DNA from: Stakelama portus
Lineage (GTDB): Bacteria; Pseudomonadota; Alphaproteobacteria; Sphingomonadales; Sphingomonadaceae
DNA: 64,000 nucleotides
NCBI RefSeq assembly: GCF_003171655.1
Contig: NZ_QFZL01000001.1
Location: 62,001 to 126,000, forward strand
Direction: 5' to 3'
The notes under the pieces were generated by a model. That model did no database searches. It was given only the letters and a program-made list of their open reading frames with translations, and was not told the DNA's origin. This document shows, piece after piece, positions 1 to 7,954 of this stretch (positions within the stretch are counted from its first letter, which is position 1; each line of letters begins with the position of its first letter). The position numbers and the translations under genes were made by a program.

Positions 1-75
1 ATCGCGTACCAGCGCGAGTACGCGGCTTACCAGCGTGAGGCCGCCGACCGATCCCAGCGTCTTTGCGAGATTCAT
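1..75 (-). CDS. murJ: Lipid II flippase MurJ (MviN), N-terminal fragment
   Basis: This is the first 25 codons of a minus-strand gene that leaves the window at base 1. The reading begins MNLAKTLGSVGGLTLVSRV and continues LALVRD, the highly conserved start of MurJ, the inner-membrane flippase that moves lipid II across the cytoplasmic membrane for peptidoglycan synthesis. The ATG is at 75-73. It lies 28 bases downstream of the secB stop, in the secB-murJ order common in sphingomonads. Only the N-terminus is visible, so the call rests on this signature and the gene order. Confidence 0.8.
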   Translation of the reverse strand, partial: MNLAKTLGSVGGLTLVSRVLALVRD

Positions 76-103
76 CGGTCAGCGGCCCCCGCCAGATTGT
101 GGA

Positions 104-619
104 TCAGGCCTGGCCGACGCCTTCGCCGGCCGGAGCGTTCTGCTGATCGCGTTCGGCGCGCTGTTGAAGATAGAGCGCGTTGAAATCGATGGGCTCGAGC
201 ATCAGCGGCTGAAAACCGCCGTCGCGCACGGCATCGGCGAGCACGCGGCGCGCGAAGGGGAACAGGATGCGCGGCGCTTCGCCGAGCAGGAACGGTTCGA
301 TATGTTCCTGCGGAATGTTGCGCAGGCCGAACAGGCCAGCATAGGTGAGGTCGACCAGGAATGCGGTCTGGCCTTCGACCTCGGCACGGACTTCGATCTT
401 CAGCGCGACTTCATAGGTGTCGTCGCCGACCTGATTCGACCCGATGTTGAACTGGACGTCGAAACCGGGCTGGCCCTGTTTCTGAAAAATCCCCGGCGCG
501 CCGGGATTTTCGAACGACATGTCCTTCACATATTGCGAAATCACGCCCGCGACCGGGCTGGTATCGGCGCCATTGGGCTGGGGGGTGCCGGTCGGATCGG
601 CACTGGCGGTCTCAGCCAT
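104..619 (-). CDS. secB: Protein-export chaperone SecB
   Basis: 171 residues, the usual length of SecB, a cytosolic tetrameric chaperone that holds preproteins unfolded and hands them to SecA. The family core is clear: an ISQYVKDMSFENPG segment near residue 25, a beta-rich middle, and the closing RRVLADAVRDGGFQPLMLEPIDF region that forms the C-terminal helices. A longer reading to 730 is open, but the ATG at 619 is preferred because AAGGA lies seven bases before it and homologues start at this point (MAETASAD). It is divergent from the Tim44-like gene and precedes murJ on the same strand. Confidence 0.95.
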   Translation of the reverse strand: MAETASADPTGTPQPNGADTSPVAGVISQYVKDMSFENPGAPGIFQKQGQPGFDVQFNIGSNQVGDDTYEVALKIEVRAEVEGQTAFLVDLTYAGLFGLRNIPQEHIEPFLLGEAPRILFPFARRVLADAVRDGGFQPLMLEPIDFNALYLQQRAERDQQNAPAGEGVGQA

Positions 620-785
620 CGAAAAATCCTTCTTGTCTCTGCGGAAATACCTTGCGCGCAGGCGCGTTGGTAATTGGTGGCCGCGCGTAGCAGGCGGTTC
701 GCGCCAGTTCAACGGCACACTGTTGCGCATATTTGAAACAATGGCCGCAAAGGCCTATGTACGCGTCAAAGGTTTCGGAGGCGTG

Positions 786-1439
786 GTGTCCACTTTCTAT
801 ATCGTCCTGTTCGCAATGGTTGCTGCCTTTCTGGCGTTGCGCCTTTATTCGGTACTCGGCAAACGCACCGGGCACGAGCAGCAGCCGCTGCCCAAGGCGG
901 CTGAGGAACGCGCGCCGGCGCAGCCGATGCCGCGTACCATCGACATGGCTCCCGAAGCGCGCGAGCCCGGTTCGCGCAATGTCGAATCCGACGCCGAACC
1001 CGGTCTGCGCGCAGTGATCGCCGCCGATTCGAGCTTCGATGTCGCGCAATTCATCGATGGTGCGAAATCGGCCTATGAAATGATCCTCAAGGCGTTCTGG
1101 TCGGGAGACGAGGAAACGCTGAAATGGCTGGTCGAGGATGATGTGCGCGAGGGTTTCTCCGCCGCCATCGCCGAGCGCAAGGAAGCCGGTCACACGCTCG
1201 ACAACCGCCTGGTCTCGATCGAAACCGCAAAGATCGTCGACGCGCAGGTCGAGGGGCGCAATGCCCGGATCACGGTGCGCTTCGATGCCGATATTGCCGC
1301 GGTCACGCGCGATGCGGACGGCAATGTGGTTGCCGGTTCGATGAGCGATGCCGTCGAAACCCACGATATCTGGACCTTCGCGCGGACGCTGCGCAGCGAC
1401 GATCCCAACTGGAAACTCGCGGAAACCGACGAAGCCTGA
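786..1439 (+). CDS. Tim44-like domain protein (TimA type)
   Basis: About 217 residues. One N-terminal membrane segment (about residues 3-20, FYIVLFAMVAAFLALRLYSV) is followed by a Pro/Glu-rich linker and a C-terminal Tim44/TIM44-like domain (DVAQFIDGAKSAYEMILKAF, then a WSGDEETLKWL segment). The family is related to the mitochondrial import-motor subunit Tim44. Bacterial members are inner-membrane proteins of poorly defined function. The gene is divergent from secB and just upstream of mltA, a conserved order in sphingomonads. GTG at 786 (or 783) is chosen because GGAGG sits directly upstream at 777-781. An ATG at 741 would add 15 residues but has no ribosome-binding site. Confidence 0.85.
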   Translation: MSTFYIVLFAMVAAFLALRLYSVLGKRTGHEQQPLPKAAEERAPAQPMPRTIDMAPEAREPGSRNVESDAEPGLRAVIAADSSFDVAQFIDGAKSAYEMILKAFWSGDEETLKWLVEDDVREGFSAAIAERKEAGHTLDNRLVSIETAKIVDAQVEGRNARITVRFDADIAAVTRDADGNVVAGSMSDAVETHDIWTFARTLRSDDPNWKLAETDEA

Positions 1440-1470
1440 CCGGTCCGGTCGGATGACAGGGGGACGACGC

Positions 1471-2727
1471 ATGCGCGGATGGGGTGTGGCGGCACTGGCG
1501 ATGCTGCTGGGTGCCTGTTCGGGATCGCTGGTCCCGCCGGGCGCCGGATATGGATCGGCGCCCTATGGCGGTTCGCCTCATGCGCCCGTGAACGAAGTGC
1601 CGGTGCGTCAGCCGACGCCCGCCACGCCAATCGCTGCAGCGCCTGCGCCGCCCGCGCCCGCAGGCGCCGATGTCGCGGCCGGATCGGGCGTGATCGCCGG
1701 ACCGAATGTCGCATCGCTGCCGATCAGCGACGACGGCGCGGCGCGCGCGCTTGCCGCCTATCGCACCAGCTGTGGTTCGCTGAGCCGCCGTACCGACCAG
1801 TCGGGGCTGACCCGGCCGGCGGACTGGGCGGCCTCGTGCCAGGCTGCGCAGAACTGGCCTGCGACCGACGCACGCAATTTCTTCGCCCGCTATTTCGAAG
1901 CGGTGCAGATCGCCGACGGCGCGGCATTCGCCACCGGCTATTACGAGCCCGAAATCGCCGGTTCGCGCGACCGGCGACCGGGATATGACGTTCCGATCTA
2001 TGGCAAGCCCGACGATCTGATCGATGTCGATCTGGGCGCGTTTTCCGACGATCTGGCGGGCAAGAAGATACGCGGCCGCGTCGACGGCACCAATCTGGTC
2101 CCCTATTATGATCGTGCCGCGATCGAGGAAGGCGCGCTTTCGCGTCGCGGCCTCGAAATCGCCTGGGCACATGATCCGGTCGAATTGTTCTTTCTGCAGG
2201 TACAGGGTTCGGGGCGGCTGCGCCTGCCCGATGGCGGCGTGATGCGGATCGGCTATGCCGGTCAGAATGGCCGCAGCTATACCGGCATCGGCGCGCTGAT
2301 GCGCGATCGCGGCCTGCTCGCGCCCGGACAGGCGAGCATGCAGGGCATCATGCAATGGCTGCGCGACCATCCCGCCGAAGGACGCGCGATCATGCGCGAG
2401 AACAAGAGCTGGGTCTTTTTCCGCGAACTGACCGGGCCGGGCCCGCTGGGCGCGATGGGCTATGCCGTCACCGGCCAGACGAGCGCGGCGGCGGACCCCA
2501 AATTCGTGCCGATGGGCGCGCCGGTCTTCCTGTCGATGGATCGCACCGATGCGACCGGGCTGTGGGTGGTTCAGGACACCGGCGGCGCGATCAAGGGCGC
2601 CAACCGGTTCGATACCTTCTGGGGCGCGGGCGATGATGCACGGGCGATTGCCGGCGGCATGTCCGCGCGGGGGACCGCATTCCTCCTCCTGCCGGTCGGC
2701 ACGCTCGCGCGGTTCGGCGGCCAGTGA
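1471..2727 (+). CDS. mltA: Membrane-bound lytic murein transglycosylase A
   Basis: 418 residues. A lipoprotein signal ends in the lipobox LLGAC (Cys at about residue 16), followed by a Pro/Ala-rich linker, the MltA barrel (GYYEPEIAGSRDRRPGY, then PYYDRAAIEEGAL) and a C-terminal 3D domain. The DTGGAIKGANRFD segment carries the catalytic Asp. MltA cleaves glycan strands to 1,6-anhydromuropeptides at the outer membrane. ATG 1471 is chosen because AGGGGGA precedes it by about six bases; in-frame ATGs at 1453 and 1348 would bury the lipobox. The stop overlaps the next gene by four bases (GTGA), so the two are probably cotranslated. Confidence 0.93.
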   Translation: MRGWGVAALAMLLGACSGSLVPPGAGYGSAPYGGSPHAPVNEVPVRQPTPATPIAAAPAPPAPAGADVAAGSGVIAGPNVASLPISDDGAARALAAYRTSCGSLSRRTDQSGLTRPADWAASCQAAQNWPATDARNFFARYFEAVQIADGAAFATGYYEPEIAGSRDRRPGYDVPIYGKPDDLIDVDLGAFSDDLAGKKIRGRVDGTNLVPYYDRAAIEEGALSRRGLEIAWAHDPVELFFLQVQGSGRLRLPDGGVMRIGYAGQNGRSYTGIGALMRDRGLLAPGQASMQGIMQWLRDHPAEGRAIMRENKSWVFFRELTGPGPLGAMGYAVTGQTSAAADPKFVPMGAPVFLSMDRTDATGLWVVQDTGGAIKGANRFDTFWGAGDDARAIAGGMSARGTAFLLLPVGTLARFGGQ

Positions 2728-3305
2728 GCCGATCCGGGCGGCGTCTGGCGCCCGAGGAAGCCGCGTTGTGGAACCGGGTGATCGCCACGGTGCAACCGAT
2801 GCATGCGCGTGCGAAGCCGGTGGTGACACCCGATCCGGCGCCCGAGCCCGCTCCCCAGCCACCGCATGCCCGCATCAAGGGCCGGGTGCCGCCGCAGCGC
2901 CCGCCCGCTTCCACCGTGCCGCCAAAGCGCGCGATTCCGGCACAGGCGACGCTCGATGCGAGCTGGGACCGGCGGCTGGCGCGCGGGCTGGTGGCGCCCG
3001 ACAGCAGCATCGACCTGCACGGCCACACGCTCGACGGCGCCTATGACCGGCTCGACCGCGGCCTGGCCTTCGCCATTGCGCGCGGCGACCGGGTGTTGTT
3101 GCTGATCACCGGCAAGCCGCCGCGTGCCGATGCCGAGCGTCCCTATGCGCGCGGTGCCATCCGGGCCGCCGTCAATGACTGGCTCGCCGCCTCGCGCCAT
3201 GCCGACCGGATCGCGGCGGTGCGCGGCGCGCATCCGCGCCATGGCGGGCATGGCGCGCTATATATTGTGTTGCGGCGTCCCCGGTCGGCACCATCAAAAT
3301 CTTAA
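2724..3305 (+). CDS. Smr/MutS2 domain protein
   Basis: 193 residues, GTG start overlapping the mltA stop. The first 75 residues are Pro/Ala-rich and probably disordered. The C-terminal half is a Smr domain, a small endonuclease or nucleic-acid-binding module, with DLHGHTLD at residues 97-104 (the DxHG motif) and HGGHGALYIVLRRP at the end (the HGxG-type second motif). Stand-alone Smr proteins may nick DNA or RNA; the substrate is not known. The tight coupling to mltA is conserved gene order and does not establish a shared pathway. Confidence 0.88.
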   Translation: MSRSGRRLAPEEAALWNRVIATVQPMHARAKPVVTPDPAPEPAPQPPHARIKGRVPPQRPPASTVPPKRAIPAQATLDASWDRRLARGLVAPDSSIDLHGHTLDGAYDRLDRGLAFAIARGDRVLLLITGKPPRADAERPYARGAIRAAVNDWLAASRHADRIAAVRGAHPRHGGHGALYIVLRRPRSAPSKS

Positions 3306-3329
3306 CTCTTGTCTGGCAATCAGCGGTCC

Positions 3330-5051
3330 ATGGATGCTGCGTCATGCGCAGGACGGATGGGGGATCGGTCGGGCAAGGTGGAAGGCTTTTCGCTCAAAAG
3401 TCGCGCTATCGCTTTTGCAATGTGCGCCGGCGCCGTGGCCTTTATTCTGGCGCTGACGGCGACGTCGCACGGCATGCTGAGCATGGAAAGCGCGGCGCGC
3501 GCGCTGATCGTCGCGATCATCTGCGGAACGATGTGCTGGGCTTCGGCCGAACGCACGATTTCGGCCACGGCCGGTGCGATCGATGCCGCCATCGAACGGC
3601 TTTCGCGCGCGGCGAATGGCGATCTTGAAAGCGAGATACCCGAAGAGGTCGCCGCATGCGTGCCGCCGCTGGCGACGGCGATGACGGGGCTGTTCAGCCA
3701 GCTTCACGCCAATTTCGAAAGCGTCCAGCGACTGGCGATGTTCGATCCGGTCACCGGCCTGCCCAATCGCACCAATTTCCGCCGTACGGTCGAACGGATG
3801 CTGACCGAATTGCCGCCCGATGCCGTGGCCGGCCTCTATTTCATCGATCTCGACAAATTCAAAACGGTCAACGATACGCTGGGCCATGCCACCGGCGATA
3901 TGTTGCTGGGCATGGTGGCCAACCGGTTGCGGGCGGTCGCCGAACGCTATGCCGCCGAACGCGACGGGCGCCAGCCGCTGATCGGGCGTCTGGCCGGGGA
4001 CGAATTCACGATGTTCTTCCCCGAATTGCCGAACATCCGCGATGCCGAACGGCTGGGCCGGGCGATGCTGTTCGCGCTTTCCGAACCGTTCGACCTTGCC
4101 GATCAGCAAGTCGAAATCGGGGCTTCGATCGGAATCGCGCTGCGCCCCGAACATGGATCGAACCTGACCGACCTGATGCGCGCGGCCGATGCCGCCATGT
4201 ATCATGCCAAGGGGCAGGGGCGCGGCCGGGCGGAGCATTTCACGGACATTCTTGCTGCGGAAATCGCCGAACGGGCGCAGCTGGAAAGCGATTTGCGCGA
4301 CGCAGTCGACAAGCAGCAATTCGCGCTCGTCTATCAGCCGCAGCTGAGCGCCGCCGACGGGCATATCGTCGCGGCCGAGGCATTGCTGCGGTGGCGCCAT
4401 CCCGACGGGCTGAAAATGCCCGGCGCCTTTATCGACCGGGCCGAGGAAATCGGCCTGATGGTCGAGATCGGCGAATGGGTGGTGACAAGCGTTGCCGAGA
4501 CGATATCGCGCTGGAGCAAGCTGGGAGTCGAGCAGCGGCTGGCGATCAATATCAGTCCGCGCCAGTTGGACCACGCATCCTTTTTCCGCCGCTTGCGCGA
4601 AGCGATGCATGCGGCGTCCGCGCCGGCATCGCTGCTCGAACTGGAAATCACCGAAACGCTGGCGATGCATTGTTCCAACGATGTGATCGATGCGATTGCC
4701 GAGCTGCGCGCCGATGGGGCGATCATCGCGATCGACGATTTCGGCACCGGCTATACCAATCTGACGCGGCTGCGCGAATTGCCGGTCGACCGGATCAAGC
4801 TGGACCAGAGCCTGATCCGGCACGTCGCCGACAGCCGCGAGGCGCGGGCGATTGCGCAGGCGGTGATCGGGCTGGTCCATGGGCTGGGCCGCGAAGCGGT
4901 TGCCGAGGGTATCGAGACTCAGGCACAGGCCGAAGTGCTGCGCGTCATCGGATGCGACGCGCTGCAGGGCTATGTCTTTGCCCAGCCGATGGCCGAGTCC
5001 GAATTTCTGAGCTGGGTTCGTCAGCCCAATGTCCAGCAGCTGCGCGCCTGA
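3330..5051 (+). CDS. GGDEF-EAL cyclic-di-GMP turnover protein
   Basis: About 573 residues. Two N-terminal hydrophobic segments (about residues 29-45 and 53-70) anchor it in the inner membrane. A GGDEF domain follows (DPVTGLPNRTNF, DLDKFKTVNDTLGHATGD), in which the signature is AGDEF instead of GGDEF, and then an EAL domain with EALLRW, ITET, DDFGTGY, KLDQS and EGIET, so the phosphodiesterase residues look complete. No RxxD inhibitory site is visible ahead of the signature. It probably hydrolyses c-di-GMP; cyclase activity is possible because A for G at the first position is tolerated in some enzymes. The start is uncertain: TTG 3309, ATG 3330 and ATG 3357 are all in frame. Confidence 0.9.
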   Translation: MDAASCAGRMGDRSGKVEGFSLKSRAIAFAMCAGAVAFILALTATSHGMLSMESAARALIVAIICGTMCWASAERTISATAGAIDAAIERLSRAANGDLESEIPEEVAACVPPLATAMTGLFSQLHANFESVQRLAMFDPVTGLPNRTNFRRTVERMLTELPPDAVAGLYFIDLDKFKTVNDTLGHATGDMLLGMVANRLRAVAERYAAERDGRQPLIGRLAGDEFTMFFPELPNIRDAERLGRAMLFALSEPFDLADQQVEIGASIGIALRPEHGSNLTDLMRAADAAMYHAKGQGRGRAEHFTDILAAEIAERAQLESDLRDAVDKQQFALVYQPQLSAADGHIVAAEALLRWRHPDGLKMPGAFIDRAEEIGLMVEIGEWVVTSVAETISRWSKLGVEQRLAINISPRQLDHASFFRRLREAMHAASAPASLLELEITETLAMHCSNDVIDAIAELRADGAIIAIDDFGTGYTNLTRLRELPVDRIKLDQSLIRHVADSREARAIAQAVIGLVHGLGREAVAEGIETQAQAEVLRVIGCDALQGYVFAQPMAESEFLSWVRQPNVQQLRA

Positions 5052-5066
5052 ACGCGCGCGCCGGAC

Positions 5067-6203
5067 TCAGGCGAAAGCGCGCCTGAGCATCTCGGCATAG
5101 ACATCGGTCAGCGCATGTAGATCGCGCAGCGCGACGGCTTCGTCGAGCTTGTGCATCGTTGCGTTGAGCAGGCCGAATTCGATCACCGGGCACAGCGCCA
5201 CCAGAAAGCGCGCATCGGACGTGCCGCCGCTGGTCGATAGCTCGGGCGTAATCCCCAGCTTCGCTTCGATCGCGCCCGACACCAGATCGGACAATGTTCC
5301 GGGTTCGGTAAGAAAGGCTTCGCCCGAAACCTTTGCCGTTACCGTTGCCTCGGGCGCGTGGCGGACCGCGATGGCGCGGATCCGTTCGGCAAGCGCGGCG
5401 CCCTTGTGCAGATCGTTGAAGCGGATGCTGAGCCGCGCCTGCGCATGGCCGGGAATGACATTATGCGCCGGATTGCCGACCTCCAGATCGGTGACTTCGA
5501 TATTCGACGGCTGGAACCAGTCGGTCCCGCCATCAAGCACCAGCGCATCGATTTCAGCGAGGGCGGATACCAGCCGCGTGATCGGATTGTCGGCGAGGTG
5601 GGGATAGGCGACGTGCCCCTGTTTGCCGGGAACATCGATCCAGATATTGACCGATCCGCGCCGCCCGATCTTCACGGTGTCGCCCAGCCGCAGCGCCGAA
5701 GTCGGTTCGCCGACCAGACACAAGTCGGGCGTGATATTCGCCTGACGCATGCGATCGATCAGCGCGCGGGTGCCATATACCGCAGGGCCTTCCTCATCGC
5801 CGGTGATGATCAGGCTGACCGTGCCGTCGACATCGACTGTGCCGAGCGCGGCGACAAAGGCGGCGATCGCGCCCTTCATGTCCACCGCGCCGCGCCCGTA
5901 AAGCAAGTCGCCACGCACTTCGGGCGTAAAGGGATCGCCGGTCCAGCCCTTGCCCGGCGGAACCACGTCGAGATGCCCGGCAAAGGCGAAATGCCGCCCG
6001 CCGCTGCCGCGGATCGCGAGCAGATTTTCGACCGGCCCGTCGGGTTCTTCGCCGCTGGTGAAGCGTTCGACCGCAAAGCCCAGCGGCACCAAAGCCACTT
6101 CGAGTATGTCGAACACCGCGCCGCGTGCGGGGGTGATGCTCTGCGCAGCGATCAGCGCCTTGGTGAGTTCGACGACTTCGGGCATGGTCCGGGCATTGGT
6201 CAT
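5067..6203 (-). CDS. dapE: Succinyl-diaminopimelate desuccinylase
   Basis: 378 residues, the normal DapE length. It hydrolyses N-succinyl-L,L-diaminopimelate to L,L-diaminopimelate and succinate in lysine and cell-wall synthesis. The two-metal M20 peptidase signature is present: GHLDVVPPG (zinc His and neighbouring Asp), YGRGAVDMKG (bridging Asp), TGDEEGPA (catalytic Glu pair) and EPTS. The C-terminus has SGGTSDARF and the final HKLDE zinc-ligand segment. The gene is divergent from the cupin gene. ATG 6203 leaves an 11-base gap, whereas the upstream ATG at 6215 would overlap the cupin start. Confidence 0.95.
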   Translation of the reverse strand: MTNARTMPEVVELTKALIAAQSITPARGAVFDILEVALVPLGFAVERFTSGEEPDGPVENLLAIRGSGGRHFAFAGHLDVVPPGKGWTGDPFTPEVRGDLLYGRGAVDMKGAIAAFVAALGTVDVDGTVSLIITGDEEGPAVYGTRALIDRMRQANITPDLCLVGEPTSALRLGDTVKIGRRGSVNIWIDVPGKQGHVAYPHLADNPITRLVSALAEIDALVLDGGTDWFQPSNIEVTDLEVGNPAHNVIPGHAQARLSIRFNDLHKGAALAERIRAIAVRHAPEATVTAKVSGEAFLTEPGTLSDLVSGAIEAKLGITPELSTSGGTSDARFLVALCPVIEFGLLNATMHKLDEAVALRDLHALTDVYAEMLRRAFA

Positions 6204-6214
6204 GGGAGGCGGCA

Positions 6215-6679
6215 TTGCCCAAGCTCGATCTCGATACAATCCCCCAGACAAATGCGACCGGCTATCCGCCGCCCTTTGACGCGCCGGTTGCGGGGCGTTG
6301 GTATCGGCGGCTCGCGCCCGCCAGCGGCCTTGCGCATATGGGCGTCAGCCATGTCACGCTGAAACCGGGTGCATGGTCGTCGCAGCGCCACTGGCATGCC
6401 GATGAGGACGAATTCGTCGTGATGCTGGCGGGTGAGGCGGTGCTGATCGAGGAGGATGGCGAGACCGTCATCCGGCCGGGCGATTGCATCGCATTCCCGG
6501 CGGGCGTGGAGAACGGCCATCATCTCCAGAATCGCAGCGACGGCGATTGCGTGTTCCTGGCCATCGCCGCCGGTCCGCGGGACAAGGGCGGGAGCTATCC
6601 CGATATCGACATGGTGTTTCGACCCGATGGCTATTTCCGCAAGGACGGGACGCCCTATGGCGCCAGCCGGACGGCCTGA
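6215..6679 (+). CDS. Cupin domain protein
   Basis: 154 residues forming a single-domain cupin. Metal-site motif 1 reads HWHADEDEFVVMLAGE and motif 2 reads PGDCIAFPAGVENGHH, so the three His and one Glu ligands appear intact. The TTG start at 6215 is supported by GGGAGG at 6204-6209, five bases upstream. The gene diverges from dapE and is followed after 29 bases by a YCII-family gene on the same strand. The reaction is unknown: members include isomerases, dioxygenases and sugar-binding proteins, and the DGYFRKDGTPY tail does not settle which. Confidence 0.8.
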   Translation: MPKLDLDTIPQTNATGYPPPFDAPVAGRWYRRLAPASGLAHMGVSHVTLKPGAWSSQRHWHADEDEFVVMLAGEAVLIEEDGETVIRPGDCIAFPAGVENGHHLQNRSDGDCVFLAIAAGPRDKGGSYPDIDMVFRPDGYFRKDGTPYGASRTA

Positions 6680-6708
6680 CGGAAGCGCGAAATGAGGGAA
6701 GCCGGGCG

Positions 6709-7047
6709 ATGACCAAATATCTCATTTCGTTCCCCAGCGAAGCGATGATGCTGAGCGACGCCGAACCGGAGCAAGCCGGTCGCGATTCGCGTGCGGTGAT
6801 CGCGGCGGCCAAGGCGGCCGGCGTCTATGTGTTCGCCGGAGGGATCAACGAAGGTGTCGAGCCGGTAAAGGTCGCTGCGGACGGAGCGACGTCAGCCGAG
6901 CTATATCCGGGCAGCCGATTGAATGGCGGCTTTGCGGTATTCGAATTGCCGGATCGCGATGCGGCAGTGATCTGGGCCGCGCGGCTGGCGGCGGCGTGCC
7001 GATGCGATCAGGAATTGCGTGAGTTCCTGTACGATCCGGCGAGTTAG
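6709..7047 (+). CDS. YCII/DGPF-family small protein
   Basis: 112 residues with a dimeric alpha-beta YCII-like fold: an N-terminal strand (KYLISFPSEAMML), a helix rich in Ala, then VYVFAGGINEG and a Gly-rich strand before the C-terminal helix (FAVFELPDRDAAVIWAARLA). Members include chlorinated-muconolactone dehalogenases and anti-sigma-linked DGPF proteins, so no activity can be named. It follows the cupin gene and probably shares its transcript. The ATG at 6709 is the first in this frame after the cupin stop; GAGGGAAG lies about ten bases upstream. Confidence 0.7.
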   Translation: MTKYLISFPSEAMMLSDAEPEQAGRDSRAVIAAAKAAGVYVFAGGINEGVEPVKVAADGATSAELYPGSRLNGGFAVFELPDRDAAVIWAARLAAACRCDQELREFLYDPAS

Positions 7048-7058
7048 CTGCGGGTCGT

Positions 7059-7229
7059 TCAGGCGTCGTCGCGGTTGCGCCCGGTCTCGGGCTTGTCCTT
7101 GCCGCGATTCGCATTCGCCATTGCCGCGCCGATCGCGACGCCCAGCGCGATACCGACCGCGATATTGTCCATGGCCACGCCCAGCGCGACGCCAACCCCG
7201 ATGCCGATGGCGAGTTTCGATCCGTCCAT
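7059..7229 (-). CDS. Small glycine-zipper membrane protein
   Basis: A 56-residue protein. It begins MDGSKLAIGIGVGVALGVAM and then repeats the same pattern (DNIAVGIALGVAIGAAM), giving a single hydrophobic region of G-x-x-x-G/A character, and ends in a charged tail (NRGKDKPETGRNRDDA). A strong GGGAGG lies six bases before the ATG at 7229. Codon use fits the neighbours. It sits immediately downstream of the GST gene on the same strand. Function is unknown; such small proteins usually insert in the inner membrane and may self-associate. Confidence 0.6.
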   Translation of the reverse strand: MDGSKLAIGIGVGVALGVAMDNIAVGIALGVAIGAAMANANRGKDKPETGRNRDDA

Positions 7230-7241
7230 GCCGAGCCTCCC

Positions 7242-7907
7242 TTATTGCGCGGCGGTTTCGAACTGTTCGATCACCCAATCCTCTTCCTGCGCCTTGGCGA
7301 TCCAGTCCTGCATGAAGGGGTGCTGGAGCACGGCATGCATATAGGCGGGGGCAAAGCGCGGGATGGGGAGCGAATAAGTAACGATCCGCGTCACCACCGG
7401 CGCGAACATGATGTCGACTGCGCCGAATTCGCCGAACAGGAAATCGCCGTCCTTGCCGAATCGTGCGCGTGCCTGTGCCCACAGCTCCATGATCCGGCCC
7501 AGATCCTGCAGCACGTCGGTGTCGGGCTGGCTGGGCGGATAGACTCTGCGAATGTTCATGCTGTGCTTGCGGCGGAGCGCCTGATAGCTCGAATGCATTT
7601 CCGCCGCCATCGACCGCGCCATGGCGCGCGCCGCCGGATCGGCCGGCCAGAATTTGTCGCCGCCCGATGCTTCGTTCAGATATTCGACGATCGCCAGACT
7701 GTCCCAGACGACGATGTCGCCGTCCCACAATATCGGCACCTTGCCAGAAGACGGCGCGAATTCGTCGCCTTCGCGTCGCTTGTCCCAATTGCCGTCATAG
7801 AGCGGGACGACCACTTCCTCGAACGGCAGGCCCGATTGTTTGCAGGCGAGCCAGCCGCGCAGCGACCAGGACGAATAGGCGCGATTGCCGATAATGAGCT
7901 TGAGCAT
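7242..7907 (-). CDS. Glutathione S-transferase family protein
   Basis: 221 residues, standard cytosolic GST length. The N-terminal thioredoxin-like domain reads LIIGNRAYSSWSLRGWLA, with the SSWSLR helix start typical of the group, and continues to SGKVPILWDGDIVVWDSLAIVEYL, which carries the cis-Pro (VP) and the D-S pair contacting the gamma-glutamyl group of glutathione. An all-alpha C-terminal domain follows. It probably conjugates glutathione to electrophiles or acts as a glutathione-dependent reductase; the substrate is not predictable. It lies in a run of minus-strand genes between dapE and the molybdenum hydroxylase operon. Confidence 0.9.
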   Translation of the reverse strand: MLKLIIGNRAYSSWSLRGWLACKQSGLPFEEVVVPLYDGNWDKRREGDEFAPSSGKVPILWDGDIVVWDSLAIVEYLNEASGGDKFWPADPAARAMARSMAAEMHSSYQALRRKHSMNIRRVYPPSQPDTDVLQDLGRIMELWAQARARFGKDGDFLFGEFGAVDIMFAPVVTRIVTYSLPIPRFAPAYMHAVLQHPFMQDWIAKAQEEDWVIEQFETAAQ

Positions 7908-7954
7908 GATCGAGAGCTAACCGCCCCGGCAGTGCACGGCAACCGCCGAACCGG

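Noticed and set aside
1303..4880. Long minus-strand frames opposite mltA and the GGDEF/EAL gene (519 and 512 codons)
   Set aside because: Both lie wholly opposite genes with full sets of family motifs and show no family signature of their own.
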